Below, piece after piece: positions 5,170 to 11,982 of a stretch of DNA of 12,299 bases. This stretch comes from ZC4RG30 sp964417875. GTDB taxonomy: Bacteria > Pseudomonadota > Gammaproteobacteria > Steroidobacterales > Steroidobacteraceae. Location: NCBI GenBank assembly GCA_964417875.1, contig CAYQJU010000082.1, forward strand, positions 1-12,299. Reading direction: 5' to 3'. The stretch's first letter is position 1. Each line of letters starts with the position of its first letter. Both the position numbers and the translations under genes were made by a program. The notes under the pieces are model-generated. The model made no database searches, was not told the DNA's origin, and saw only the letters and a program-made list of their open reading frames with translations.

Positions 5170-7608
5170 ATGGAATCGACCATGGACCGTTTCACCGGGA
5201 CCCTGCTGCCCTGGCTGCGATTCTCCGTGCGTCCGCGCGATGCGGCCGAGCGCGTGGCGCAGGCCAGCGCGCCGGTGTGCTTCGTGCTTGACGCCGATCG
5301 TGCGCTGGACCTGCGTGTGCTGCAGCGGGCCTGCGCGCAGGCCGGCCTGCCGCGGCCGCGCAAGGCGCTGCTGCCTTCGGCGTCCGGCCCGCGGCTGCAG
5401 TCGCTGCTGGTGCTGACGCGCAAGTTCGGCTTCTGGCGCCGGCGCATCGATCATCGCCCGCCGCCCCAGTTGCGGCACATGCTCGAGGCATTGCGCGCCG
5501 AACCATCGCTGGATGTGCTGCTGGTGCCGGTGGCCGTGTACTGGGGTCGCGCACCGCGGCGCGAGCATGTGTCCTGGTTCCGCCTGCTGTTCTCCGAAGA
5601 CTGGGCGCTGACCGGCGGCATCAGCCGTGCGCTGTCCGTGCTGCTCAATGGCCGCAACATCGTGGTGGAGTTCGGCACCGGGCTGTCGCTGCGCGCGCTG
5701 ATGGGCGAGGGCGCGGCCGACAACCAGGCCGCGCGGCGCGTGGTGCGGCATCTCAATGGCCAGCTGGTGGCCTCGCGCACTGCCTATGTCGGCCCGGACC
5801 TGTCGCACCGGCGCACGCTGATGACCGAGGTGCTGCGCGGTCGCGGCGTGCGCGCGATGGTGGCGCAGGAAGCGGCCGAGAAGAAGATCCCGCGGCGCGA
5901 GGCATTGCTGTCGGCGCGCGCGATGTTCGAGGAGATCGCCGCCGACTATTCGCACACCTTCGTGCGGCTGATGGAACGCGCGCTGCGGCGCCTGTGGACG
6001 CGCATCTATGACGGCGTCTATGTGGCCAATGTCGATGCGCTGGCCGGCATCGCCACCGGCAGCGAGCTGGTGTATGTGCCCTGCCATCGCAGCACGATGG
6101 ACGACCTGTTGATGCCCTATGCCATCTACACGCATGGCTTCGCGGTGCCGCACATCGCCGCCGGCATCAACCTGAACCTGCCGGTGGTGGGCTCGATGAT
6201 GCGCAAGGGTGGCGCGTTCTTCCTGCGTCGCAGCTTCCGCGGCAGCGCGCTTTACTCGGCCGTGTTCACCCGCTACCTGGCGGTGATCATGGCGCGTGGC
6301 CATCCCATCCAGTACTTCATCGAGGGCGGGCGCAGCCGCAGCGGCCGCTCGCTGGCGCCGAAGACCGGCATGCTGTCGATGACCCTGCGCAGCTTCCTGC
6401 GCCAGCCGGTGCGGCCGGTGGTGTTCGTGCCGGTCTACATCGGCTACGAGCGCATCATGGAGATCGACAGCTACCTGGGCGAGCTGTCGGGCAAGCCGAA
6501 GGAGAAGGAAAACCTGTGGGCCTTCCTGCGCGGGCTGAAGCGCCTGCGCGAGAACTTCGGTCACGTGCATGTGAACATCGGCGAGCCGATCGCGCTGCAG
6601 CCGCTGCTCGACGAGCAGCTGCCGGACTGGCGCGACAAGCTGGGGCAGGAGGGGCGCGCGACCGCGGTCAGCGGCGCCGTCGATGCGCTGGCCGGGCGCA
6701 TCATGCGCAACATCCATGCTGCCGCGGCGGTCACGCCGGTGAACCTGATCGCGATGGTGATGCTGGCCACGCCCCGCCAGGCCATGCTCGAGACAGACCT
6801 GGAACGCCAGCTGGCGCTGTACCTGAAGCTGCTGCGCCTGGCGCCCTATGCGTCCCATGCCACGGTCACCGATCTCGCGGCGCCGGCCATCCTGGCGCTC
6901 GGCTTCGAGCGCGGACTGCTGGTGCGCCTCGAGGGCGGGGCAGTCGGCCTTGCGCCCGAACATGCTGCGGCAATGGCCTATTACCGCAACAACGTGCTGC
7001 ATGTGTTCGCGCTCACCTCCCTGCTGGCGTGCTGCTTCCTGTCGAATGCGAGGCTGCGCACTGCGGATGTGATGCGGCTTGCCGGCCGCATCTATCCCTA
7101 TGTGTCCAGCGAGCTGTTCCTGCGCTGGAACGAGGAGGACATCGGCGCGGAGATGCAGTGCCAGCTGGCCGCGCTGCGCAGTGCCGGACTGCTGCTGCAG
7201 GATGGGGACGATGCGCAGGGCTGGCATGCGCCGCCGGCGGCCTCGGCCGAGGCCATGCAGCTGTCGGTGCTGGCGCAGCCGATGCTGCAGACACTGGAAC
7301 GCTACTACGTTGCGATCGCGCTGCTGCTCAATGCCGGCAGCGGCACCATCGCGCAGGCGGAGCTGGGCCGCAAATGCCAGGAAGTGGCGCAGCGCATCGT
7401 CACGCTGTATGGCTTCTATTCCCCGGAGTTCTTCGATCGCACGCTGTTCGAGGGGTTCCTGGGATTGCTGCGCCGGCGCGGGGTCATCCGTGCCGACTCG
7501 CAAGGCCGGCTGGTATTCGACGAGGTCCTCGAGCGCGTCGCCGAGGATGCGCAGCTGGTGCTGTCAGAGCAGCTTCGCCACAGCATCCTGCAGGTCGTCC
7601 ACGGCTGA
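5170..7608 (+). CDS. plsB: Glycerol-3-phosphate O-acyltransferase PlsB
   Basis: An 812-residue inner-membrane enzyme that transfers an acyl group from acyl-CoA or acyl-ACP to position 1 of sn-glycerol-3-phosphate, the first step of phospholipid synthesis. The four acyltransferase blocks are present: HRSTMDD with His306 and Asp311 (HX4D catalytic motif), GGAFFLRR ending at Arg354, FIEGGRSRSG with Glu385, and VPVYIGYE with Pro421. With ATG 5170 as start these numbers coincide with those I recall for E. coli PlsB, which supports this start over the in-frame ATG at 5182. Length is close to the 807 residues of the E. coli protein, so the gene looks intact. It follows the YqiA-like gene by three bases with no clear Shine-Dalgarno. 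Its last 45 bp overlap the 3' end of glpD on the opposite strand, another enzyme using the same substrate. Confidence 0.97.
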   Translation: MESTMDRFTGTLLPWLRFSVRPRDAAERVAQASAPVCFVLDADRALDLRVLQRACAQAGLPRPRKALLPSASGPRLQSLLVLTRKFGFWRRRIDHRPPPQLRHMLEALRAEPSLDVLLVPVAVYWGRAPRREHVSWFRLLFSEDWALTGGISRALSVLLNGRNIVVEFGTGLSLRALMGEGAADNQAARRVVRHLNGQLVASRTAYVGPDLSHRRTLMTEVLRGRGVRAMVAQEAAEKKIPRREALLSARAMFEEIAADYSHTFVRLMERALRRLWTRIYDGVYVANVDALAGIATGSELVYVPCHRSTMDDLLMPYAIYTHGFAVPHIAAGINLNLPVVGSMMRKGGAFFLRRSFRGSALYSAVFTRYLAVIMARGHPIQYFIEGGRSRSGRSLAPKTGMLSMTLRSFLRQPVRPVVFVPVYIGYERIMEIDSYLGELSGKPKEKENLWAFLRGLKRLRENFGHVHVNIGEPIALQPLLDEQLPDWRDKLGQEGRATAVSGAVDALAGRIMRNIHAAAAVTPVNLIAMVMLATPRQAMLETDLERQLALYLKLLRLAPYASHATVTDLAAPAILALGFERGLLVRLEGGAVGLAPEHAAAMAYYRNNVLHVFALTSLLACCFLSNARLRTADVMRLAGRIYPYVSSELFLRWNEEDIGAEMQCQLAALRSAGLLLQDGDDAQGWHAPPAASAEAMQLSVLAQPMLQTLERYYVAIALLLNAGSGTIAQAELGRKCQEVAQRIVTLYGFYSPEFFDRTLFEGFLGLLRRRGVIRADSQGRLVFDEVLERVAEDAQLVLSEQLRHSILQVVHG

Positions 7609-9102
7609 GCCGGTCAGTTCCAGGCCCAGGTGCGTGCGCCGCCACAGGATGTCGTCCGCACTGCGCGCCCATTCGTGTTGCACCAGGTAGCGCACCTCGG
7701 CTTCGGTCAGCGTGGCGCCGAAGTGGCGTCCCAGGCCGGCCATGTCGTGCGCATTCCCCAGCAGCTGTGCCATGCGCGTGCCATACAGGCGCGCCAGCCG
7801 GTCGACCAGTGGCGCCGGCAGTGCGCTCCAGCGGGCGCGTGCCGCGGCGCTGAAGGCGGCCGGGTCGGCAGCGGGAAGATCACCACCGGGCAGCGGCCGG
7901 TTGCCGGTCCAGGATCGTCCCTCCAGCCGCAGTTCGCGCAGCAGCAGGTCCAGCGCCGCCTCGGCGAGGCGGCGATAGGTCGTGATCTTGCCGCCATACA
8001 CCGACAGCAATGCGGCGCGGCCCCCTTCGGCTGCGGCATGCTGCAGCTCCAGGTGATAGTCGCGGGACACCTTCTGCGCGGCGCTCTCGCTGCCGTCGTC
8101 GAACAGCGGCCGGACGCCGGCATAGGTGGAGACGATGTCCTGTCGCTGCGCCGGCACCCGCAGGAAGCGGTTCACGCCATCGAGCAGGTAGTCGACCTCG
8201 GCGGCATCGATGCGCACCTGCGCGGCGTCGCCGTCGAAGGGCACGTCCGTGGTGCCCACCAGCGTGTAGCGCTCCTCGTAGGGAATCGCGAACAGCACGC
8301 GCCGGTCCGGGCTCTGCAGCAGGTAGGCATGGTGGCCCTCGAACTGCCGGCGCAGCACCAGGTGGCTGCCCTTCACCAGTCGCAGGCGCTGGCGGGGCGC
8401 CAGTCCGCAGCGGGTGACGAGGTCATTGACCCACGCGCCGGCGGCGTTCACCAGCGCGCGCGCTGCGACTTCGCGCTGCATGCCGGTGTCGCGGTCCTGC
8501 AGCGTCACCACCCAGCCGCCTGCGGCGGCTCGAGCGGCGAGTACCCGGGTGCGCGTCAGCACGCTGGCGCCATGTGCCGCGGCATCCATCGCGTTCAGCA
8601 CCACCAGGCGGCTGTCTTCCACCCAGCAGTCGGAATATTCGAAGCCGTCCTTCAGTCCAGCGCGCAGTGGCGCGCCCAGCGCGGTGCCGGTGAGGCGCGT
8701 GCTGTGCGAGGCGGCCAGTTTCTCCCGTCCGCCGACATGGTCGTAGACGAACAGTCCCAGGCGCAGCAGCCAGCGTGGTCGCAGGCCATCGACATAGGGC
8801 AGCACGAAGCGCATCTGCCGCACGATGTGCGGCGCGATCGACATCAGCCGTTCGCGTTCGGCCAGCGCCTCTCGCACCAGCCGCAACTCGCCATGCTCCA
8901 GGTAACGCAGTCCGCCATGGATCAGCTTGGTGCTGGCCGAGGAGGTGTGCGCGGCCAGGTCGTCCTGTTCGACCAGGCACACCGACAGGCCGCGGCCGGC
9001 CGCATCGCGGGCAATGCCCGCGCCATTGATGCCGCCGCCGATGATGAGCAGGTCGAACTGCTCCTTGCGCCCGGCGTCGGCGGACGCCTGCGCTGCCGTC
9101 AC
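7564..9102 (-). CDS. glpD: Aerobic glycerol-3-phosphate dehydrogenase GlpD
   Basis: A 512-residue FAD enzyme that oxidises sn-glycerol-3-phosphate to dihydroxyacetone phosphate at the inner membrane and passes electrons to quinone. The N-terminus has the dinucleotide fold FDLLIIGGGINGAGIARDAA with GGGINGAG at 22-29, followed by the family signature STKLIHGGLRYLE (57-69). Later motifs include NAAGAWVND, GTTDVPFDG, STYAGVRPLF and SVYGGKITTYR, and a C-terminal helical domain with LVQHEWARSADDILWRRT. Length is near the 501 residues of E. coli GlpD. The start is a GTG at 9102-9100 that overlaps the mscS stop as GTGA; no in-frame ATG exists before the FAD motif, so re-initiation from mscS is likely. 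It appears to be the last gene of the minus-strand operon. Its 3' end runs 45 bp into plsB, leaving no room for a separate terminator. No glpK, glpF or glpR lies in the window. Confidence 0.96.
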   Translation of the reverse strand: MTAAQASADAGRKEQFDLLIIGGGINGAGIARDAAGRGLSVCLVEQDDLAAHTSSASTKLIHGGLRYLEHGELRLVREALAERERLMSIAPHIVRQMRFVLPYVDGLRPRWLLRLGLFVYDHVGGREKLAASHSTRLTGTALGAPLRAGLKDGFEYSDCWVEDSRLVVLNAMDAAAHGASVLTRTRVLAARAAAGGWVVTLQDRDTGMQREVAARALVNAAGAWVNDLVTRCGLAPRQRLRLVKGSHLVLRRQFEGHHAYLLQSPDRRVLFAIPYEERYTLVGTTDVPFDGDAAQVRIDAAEVDYLLDGVNRFLRVPAQRQDIVSTYAGVRPLFDDGSESAAQKVSRDYHLELQHAAAEGGRAALLSVYGGKITTYRRLAEAALDLLLRELRLEGRSWTGNRPLPGGDLPAADPAAFSAAARARWSALPAPLVDRLARLYGTRMAQLLGNAHDMAGLGRHFGATLTEAEVRYLVQHEWARSADDILWRRTHLGLELTGSAVDDLQDAVAKLL

Positions 9103-10199
9103 GGATCCCCGCCGCGCGTGGTCACCGTGCGGATGTCATGCTGCGAGACCGGGATGGTGATGCCGTTTTCCTTGAAGGCGCGCCAGATCGCGCGGTTCAC
9201 GTCGGAGCGTACATTGTTGACGCCCTGCTGCGGGTCGGTGATCCAGAAGCGCAGTTCCAGCTCGATGCCCGAATCGCCGAAGTTCATCAGCCGCGACACC
9301 GGCCGCGGATCGGCCAGCACGCGCGGATTGCAGAATGCCACGCCCTCCAGCACCTGCAGGGCCAGCTCCGGGTCATCGCTGTAGCTGATGCGCACCGGCA
9401 ACTTCAGGCGCACCTTCGGGTCGGTGTAGCTCCAGTTGATCACCGGATTGGTGATCACGTTCTGGTTCGGCACCAGCGTGGCGACGCCATCCCGGTCGCG
9501 CACCACCACATAGCGGCCGCGAAGTTCCTCGACCCAGCCGAAGTTCTCGGTGCTGGTGCCGGTCATGCCGGTGAAGCTGATCACATCGCCGGGCTTGATG
9601 GACTTGTCCATCAGCAGCACGAAGCCGCTGACGAAGTTCGCCGCGATGGCCTGCAGGCCGAAGCCGAGGCCGAGGCCCATGGCGCCGGTGAGCACGGTGA
9701 GCGTGGTCAGGTCGATGCCGGCGGCGTTGATGCCGAGCATCACGCCGAGGCCGAGCAGGAAGAAATAGGTGAACTTGCTGATGCCGATGCGCGTCGACAG
9801 CGCCAGGCCCTCCAGCTGCATCACGCGCGACTCGAGCGCGCGCGAGAACAGGCTGGCGCCCAGCAGGAACAGCGTGACCACCACCATCGCCTTGATCAGC
9901 GCCCACACCGAGAAGGTCATGTCGCCGGGCGCAAGGTCGATGGCATCGAGCCGGGCCTCGAGGAAGCCGAGCCAGCCCACCAGCGCCGCGGCCACCAGCG
10001 CCGGCGCGACCACCAGCACCAGCTCGGCCAGCCGCGCGGACCAGTGGCGGCGGCTGGCCATCTTCGTGGTGGAGAACCAGTGCCGCAGCAGCCGCGCCAG
10101 CGAGAAGCCCAGCGCCAGCGCCAGCAGCACGATGACCATCTGCGCGAGGACGGCCGGTACCGGCAGCTCCGCGATCCAGTTCTGCAGTGCCTCAGGCAT
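9099..10199 (-). CDS. MscS-family mechanosensitive ion channel
   Basis: A 366-residue inner-membrane channel of the small-conductance mechanosensitive family, which opens on membrane tension to release solutes during hypo-osmotic shock. Hydrophobic segments lie at about 16-38, 58-80, 96-117 and 142-160. The pore helix region at 163-197 shows the Gly/Ala-rich GAMGLGLGFGLQAIAANF typical of the family. The cytoplasmic beta domain follows (SIKPGDVIS at 200-208, VPNQNVITNPVINWS at 243-257), then the C-terminal alpha/beta part ending with GITIPVSQHDIR. With four predicted segments rather than the three of E. coli MscS, it belongs to a somewhat larger subtype. The ATG overlaps the upstream DUF465 stop by eight bases (ATGCCTGA) and the TGA overlaps the glpD start by four, so it sits inside a tightly coupled operon. 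Confidence 0.94.
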   Translation of the reverse strand: MPEALQNWIAELPVPAVLAQMVIVLLALALGFSLARLLRHWFSTTKMASRRHWSARLAELVLVVAPALVAAALVGWLGFLEARLDAIDLAPGDMTFSVWALIKAMVVVTLFLLGASLFSRALESRVMQLEGLALSTRIGISKFTYFFLLGLGVMLGINAAGIDLTTLTVLTGAMGLGLGFGLQAIAANFVSGFVLLMDKSIKPGDVISFTGMTGTSTENFGWVEELRGRYVVVRDRDGVATLVPNQNVITNPVINWSYTDPKVRLKLPVRISYSDDPELALQVLEGVAFCNPRVLADPRPVSRLMNFGDSGIELELRFWITDPQQGVNNVRSDVNRAIWRAFKENGITIPVSQHDIRTVTTRGGDP

Positions 10200-10428
10200 T
10201 GAGGTCGGGGATCGACTGGCTCTCCAGCCGTGCGATCTGGTCCTTCAGCATCAGCTTGCGCTTCTTCAGCCGCCGCATCTGCACCTCGTCGATGTGGATG
10301 TCCAGATGCAGGCGCGCGATCACCTGGTCGAGGTCGCGGTGCTCGATGCGCAGCTGACGCAACTTCTCGATATTGCGGAACAGCTCGCGTTCGACGTTGT
10401 CAGTGCTGTCTTCGCCGTTTTCAGACAT
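10192..10428 (-). CDS. YdcH/DUF465 family small protein
   Basis: A 78-residue protein starting at ATG 10428-10426, four bases after the stop of the trpH-like gene. The frame stays open upstream to about 10593, but that part is the shadow of the PHP gene and has unlike composition. Residues about 15-72 form one long charged helical hairpin: ELFRNIEKLRQLRIEHRDLD, then HIDEVQMRRLKKRKLMLKDQIARLE. The LKKRKLMLKDQI pattern is the hallmark of the DUF465 (YdcH) family, small cytoplasmic coiled-coil proteins of unknown function. The N-terminal 13 residues are acidic and variable. Its stop overlaps the mscS start. Family call is firm; no role can be stated. Confidence 0.88.
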   Translation of the reverse strand: MSENGEDSTDNVERELFRNIEKLRQLRIEHRDLDQVIARLHLDIHIDEVQMRRLKKRKLMLKDQIARLESQSIPDLNA

Positions 10429-10432
10429 GGGG

Positions 10433-11290
10433 TCACTGGCCCGGGAGCCGCGACCACAGCGGCTCGATCCCTTCCGGTAGCTTAGCGAAGCGGCCCAGTG
10501 GACGCCACGGCAGGCCCGGCTCGTGGAAATCCGATGCGGCAGAGCCGGCGAGCCCGTGCATGCGCGCCAGCCGTGCCAGGCGACTGGCGTCATTCGGAGA
10601 CAGCGCCGGCAGGCTCACTTCGAGCGCCGCGCCGCCGGCCTCGCTGAATTCGGCGCACAGGTTGCCCAGCGCGCCGGATGAAAGCTTGTAGCGATGCGGA
10701 TGCGCCAGCACGGCATGGCCGCCGGCGCCGCGGATCACCTGCACGGTAGCCGGCAGCGAAGGCCATTCCTGCGGCACATGTCCGGCGCGGCCGCGTCCCA
10801 GCCAGCGGTCGAAGGCATCCTGCGTGTTGCGGGCATCGCCGGCGGCGACCAGCGCGCGGGCCAGGTGCGTGCGCGTGGGCACATGGGCGCTGGCGAGCAC
10901 GGCTTCTGCCGGGTCGCGGCCACCGAAATGACGCTGCCGCGCCAGGCGCGCACCGATTGCCGCCATACGCTCGCGCCGCATCTGCAGCAGCGTCGCCAGG
11001 TGCGCCTGCAGCGGCGCATCGCCGACATCGATGCCCAGCGCCACGATGTGCAGTTCCTGTCCGCGCCAGCCGGTGGTGATCTCCGCGCCATCGATGAGGC
11101 GCAGCGGCGTGCCGCTGGCGGCCGCGTGCGCCTCGGGCAGGCCCGCGGTGGTGTCGTGGTCGGTGAGTGCCAGCAGGCCCACGCCGCGCGCCATCGCCAG
11201 CCGCACCACTTCGGCCGGCGGCAGCGTGCCATCGGAGTAGTGGCTGTGGGTGTGCAGGTCGATGAGGGCTTCCACGATGCCGGGTATCAT
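10433..11290 (-). CDS. PHP-domain phosphoesterase, TrpH/YciV (RNase AM) type
   Basis: A 285-residue metal-dependent hydrolase. PHP motifs: DLHTHSHYSDGT (11-22), LTDHDT (42-47), GAEI (68-71), HIV at 81-83, then THLARAL, HAVLAHPHRY and SASDFHEPG with the remaining metal-binding His and Asp residues. Characterised relatives act as 5'-to-3' exonucleases or 3',5'-nucleoside-bisphosphate (pAp) phosphatases in RNA maturation and sulfur metabolism. Coordinates use the first ATG (11290), but a GTG at 11275-11273 giving MEALIDLHTHS fits the family's short N-terminus better, and the ATG lies inside a -10-like sequence (TATGAT, 11291-11286), so the GTG may be the real start. It heads the operon with DUF465, mscS and glpD and is divergent from the yrfG-like gene, only 8 bp between the outermost starts. 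Confidence 0.91.
   Translation of the reverse strand: MIPGIVEALIDLHTHSHYSDGTLPPAEVVRLAMARGVGLLALTDHDTTAGLPEAHAAASGTPLRLIDGAEITTGWRGQELHIVALGIDVGDAPLQAHLATLLQMRRERMAAIGARLARQRHFGGRDPAEAVLASAHVPTRTHLARALVAAGDARNTQDAFDRWLGRGRAGHVPQEWPSLPATVQVIRGAGGHAVLAHPHRYKLSSGALGNLCAEFSEAGGAALEVSLPALSPNDASRLARLARMHGLAGSAASDFHEPGLPWRPLGRFAKLPEGIEPLWSRLPGQ
11285..11290 (+). promoter_or_regulatory. Candidate -10 element (TATCAT) of the yrfG-like gene
   Basis: TATCAT, one base from consensus, ends 8 nt before the ATG at 11299. Start of transcription would fall at about 11297-11299, giving a leaderless or nearly leaderless mRNA. A GGAG at 11293-11296 lies only 2 nt from the ATG, too close for a normal ribosome binding site. 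No clear -35 is seen. Confidence 0.42.
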
Positions 11291-11291
11291 A
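11286..11291 (-). promoter_or_regulatory. Candidate -10 element (TATGAT) of the trpH-DUF465-mscS-glpD operon
   Basis: Read on the minus strand, 11291-11286 is TATGAT, one mismatch from consensus. It ends 10 nt before the GTG at 11275, which would leave a leader of only a few bases. It is the mirror image of the plus-strand candidate at 11285-11290, the two sharing the palindrome GTATCATAC (11284-11292). I see no convincing -35. Confidence 0.42.
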
Positions 11292-11298
11292 CGGAGCG

Positions 11299-11964
11299 AT
11301 GAGCACCCAGGTCCGGATTCCCGATCACATCGACACGCTGCTGCTCGACCTGGATGGCACGCTGCTCGACCTGGCCTTCGACACGCATTTCTGGCTCGAG
11401 GTGGTGCCCGAATACTACGGGCGCAGCCGCGGGCTCACCGCGCGCGAGGCGCTTGAAAGGGAGATCCAGCCGCGGCTGCGCAGCGCCGAGGGCACGCTGA
11501 ACTGGTACAGCCTCGACTACTGGTCGCAGGTGCTGGAGCTCGACCTGCGGGTCATCAAGTCCGAGCATGATTCGCGCATCGCCTGGCTGCCCGGCGCGCA
11601 GGACTTCCTGCGCCGCCAGCGCGCGGCCGGAAGGCGGCTGGTGCTGGCCACCAATTCGCACACCGAGACGCTGCGCATCAAGGATCGCAAGCTGGGCATC
11701 CGGCCCTTCCTCGACGCCATGTACAGCTCGCACGAGTTCGACGCGCCGAAGGAATATGCCGAGTTCTGGCTGCGGCTGCGCCGCGCGGTGGGCTACGACC
11801 CTGCGCGCACGGCCTTCATCGATGACAACCCGAAGGTGCTCGATGCCGCGCGCGCTGCGGGCATCGCCTTGACGATTGCCGTGACCGATCCGGATTCGAG
11901 CCGGCCTGCGCGCGAGCCGCCGGCGGGATATCCGCATGTGGCGGCTGTGGCGCAGCTCGACTGA
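11299..11964 (+). CDS. yrfG: HAD-type GMP/IMP 5'-nucleotidase, YrfG-like
   Basis: A 221-residue haloacid dehalogenase superfamily phosphatase. Motif I is LLLDLDGTLLD with nucleophile Asp17 and Asp19; motif II is LATNSH (Thr118); motif III Lys151 in DAPKEY; motif IV FIDDNP with Asp175 and Asp176. Between motifs I and II the cap has FDTHFWLEVVPEYYG and LNWYSLDYWS, which closely resemble my memory of E. coli YrfG (LAFDNYFWQKLVPE, LNWYCLDYWS), a nucleotidase acting on GMP and IMP. The predicted reaction is removal of phosphate from purine 5'-mononucleotides in the cytoplasm, feeding salvage. It is a single-gene unit, divergent from trpH and convergent with rhlB, whose stop lies 18 bp from its own. 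The ATG at 11299 is the natural start. Confidence 0.92.
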   Translation: MSTQVRIPDHIDTLLLDLDGTLLDLAFDTHFWLEVVPEYYGRSRGLTAREALEREIQPRLRSAEGTLNWYSLDYWSQVLELDLRVIKSEHDSRIAWLPGAQDFLRRQRAAGRRLVLATNSHTETLRIKDRKLGIRPFLDAMYSSHEFDAPKEYAEFWLRLRRAVGYDPARTAFIDDNPKVLDAARAAGIALTIAVTDPDSSRPAREPPAGYPHVAAVAQLD

Positions 11965-11970
11965 GCTGCG
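11951..11970. terminator. Possible bidirectional hairpin between yrfG and rhlB
   Basis: CGCAGCTC (11951-11958) and GAGCTGCG (11963-11970) form a perfect 8-bp stem with a GACT loop. It covers the yrfG stop codon and lies 12 bp beyond the rhlB stop on the other strand. There is no T-run on either side, so it does not meet the standard for an intrinsic terminator, but it is the only strong hairpin I noticed in the gap between these two converging genes. It could instead protect the 3' ends of both mRNAs. Confidence 0.35.
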
Positions 11971-11982
11971 CTGCGGGGATTC

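Noticed and set aside
4603..7503. A 966-codon open frame on the minus strand opposite plsB and the YqiA-like gene
   Set aside because: Its sequence is a His/Arg/Gln/Ala-rich shadow without any domain, as expected opposite GC-rich genes; the plus strand carries clear PlsB and hydrolase motifs.
5182..7608. A shorter plsB starting at the second ATG
   Set aside because: The first ATG places His306, Asp311, Arg354, Glu385 and Pro421 at the numbers I recall for E. coli PlsB, and lies three bases after the previous stop.
7630..9384. A 584-codon plus-strand frame opposite glpD
   Set aside because: GlpD on the minus strand has a full set of FAD-enzyme motifs; the plus-strand product resembles no family.
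9138..10202. A 354-codon plus-strand frame opposite the mscS gene
   Set aside because: His/Asp/Glu/Gln-rich shadow; the minus strand has the channel's membrane and pore motifs.
10429..10593. An N-terminal extension of the DUF465 protein
   Set aside because: The extra 55 residues overlap the PHP gene, are Arg/Ser/Cys-rich and unlike the family; the ATG at 10428 gives the normal length.
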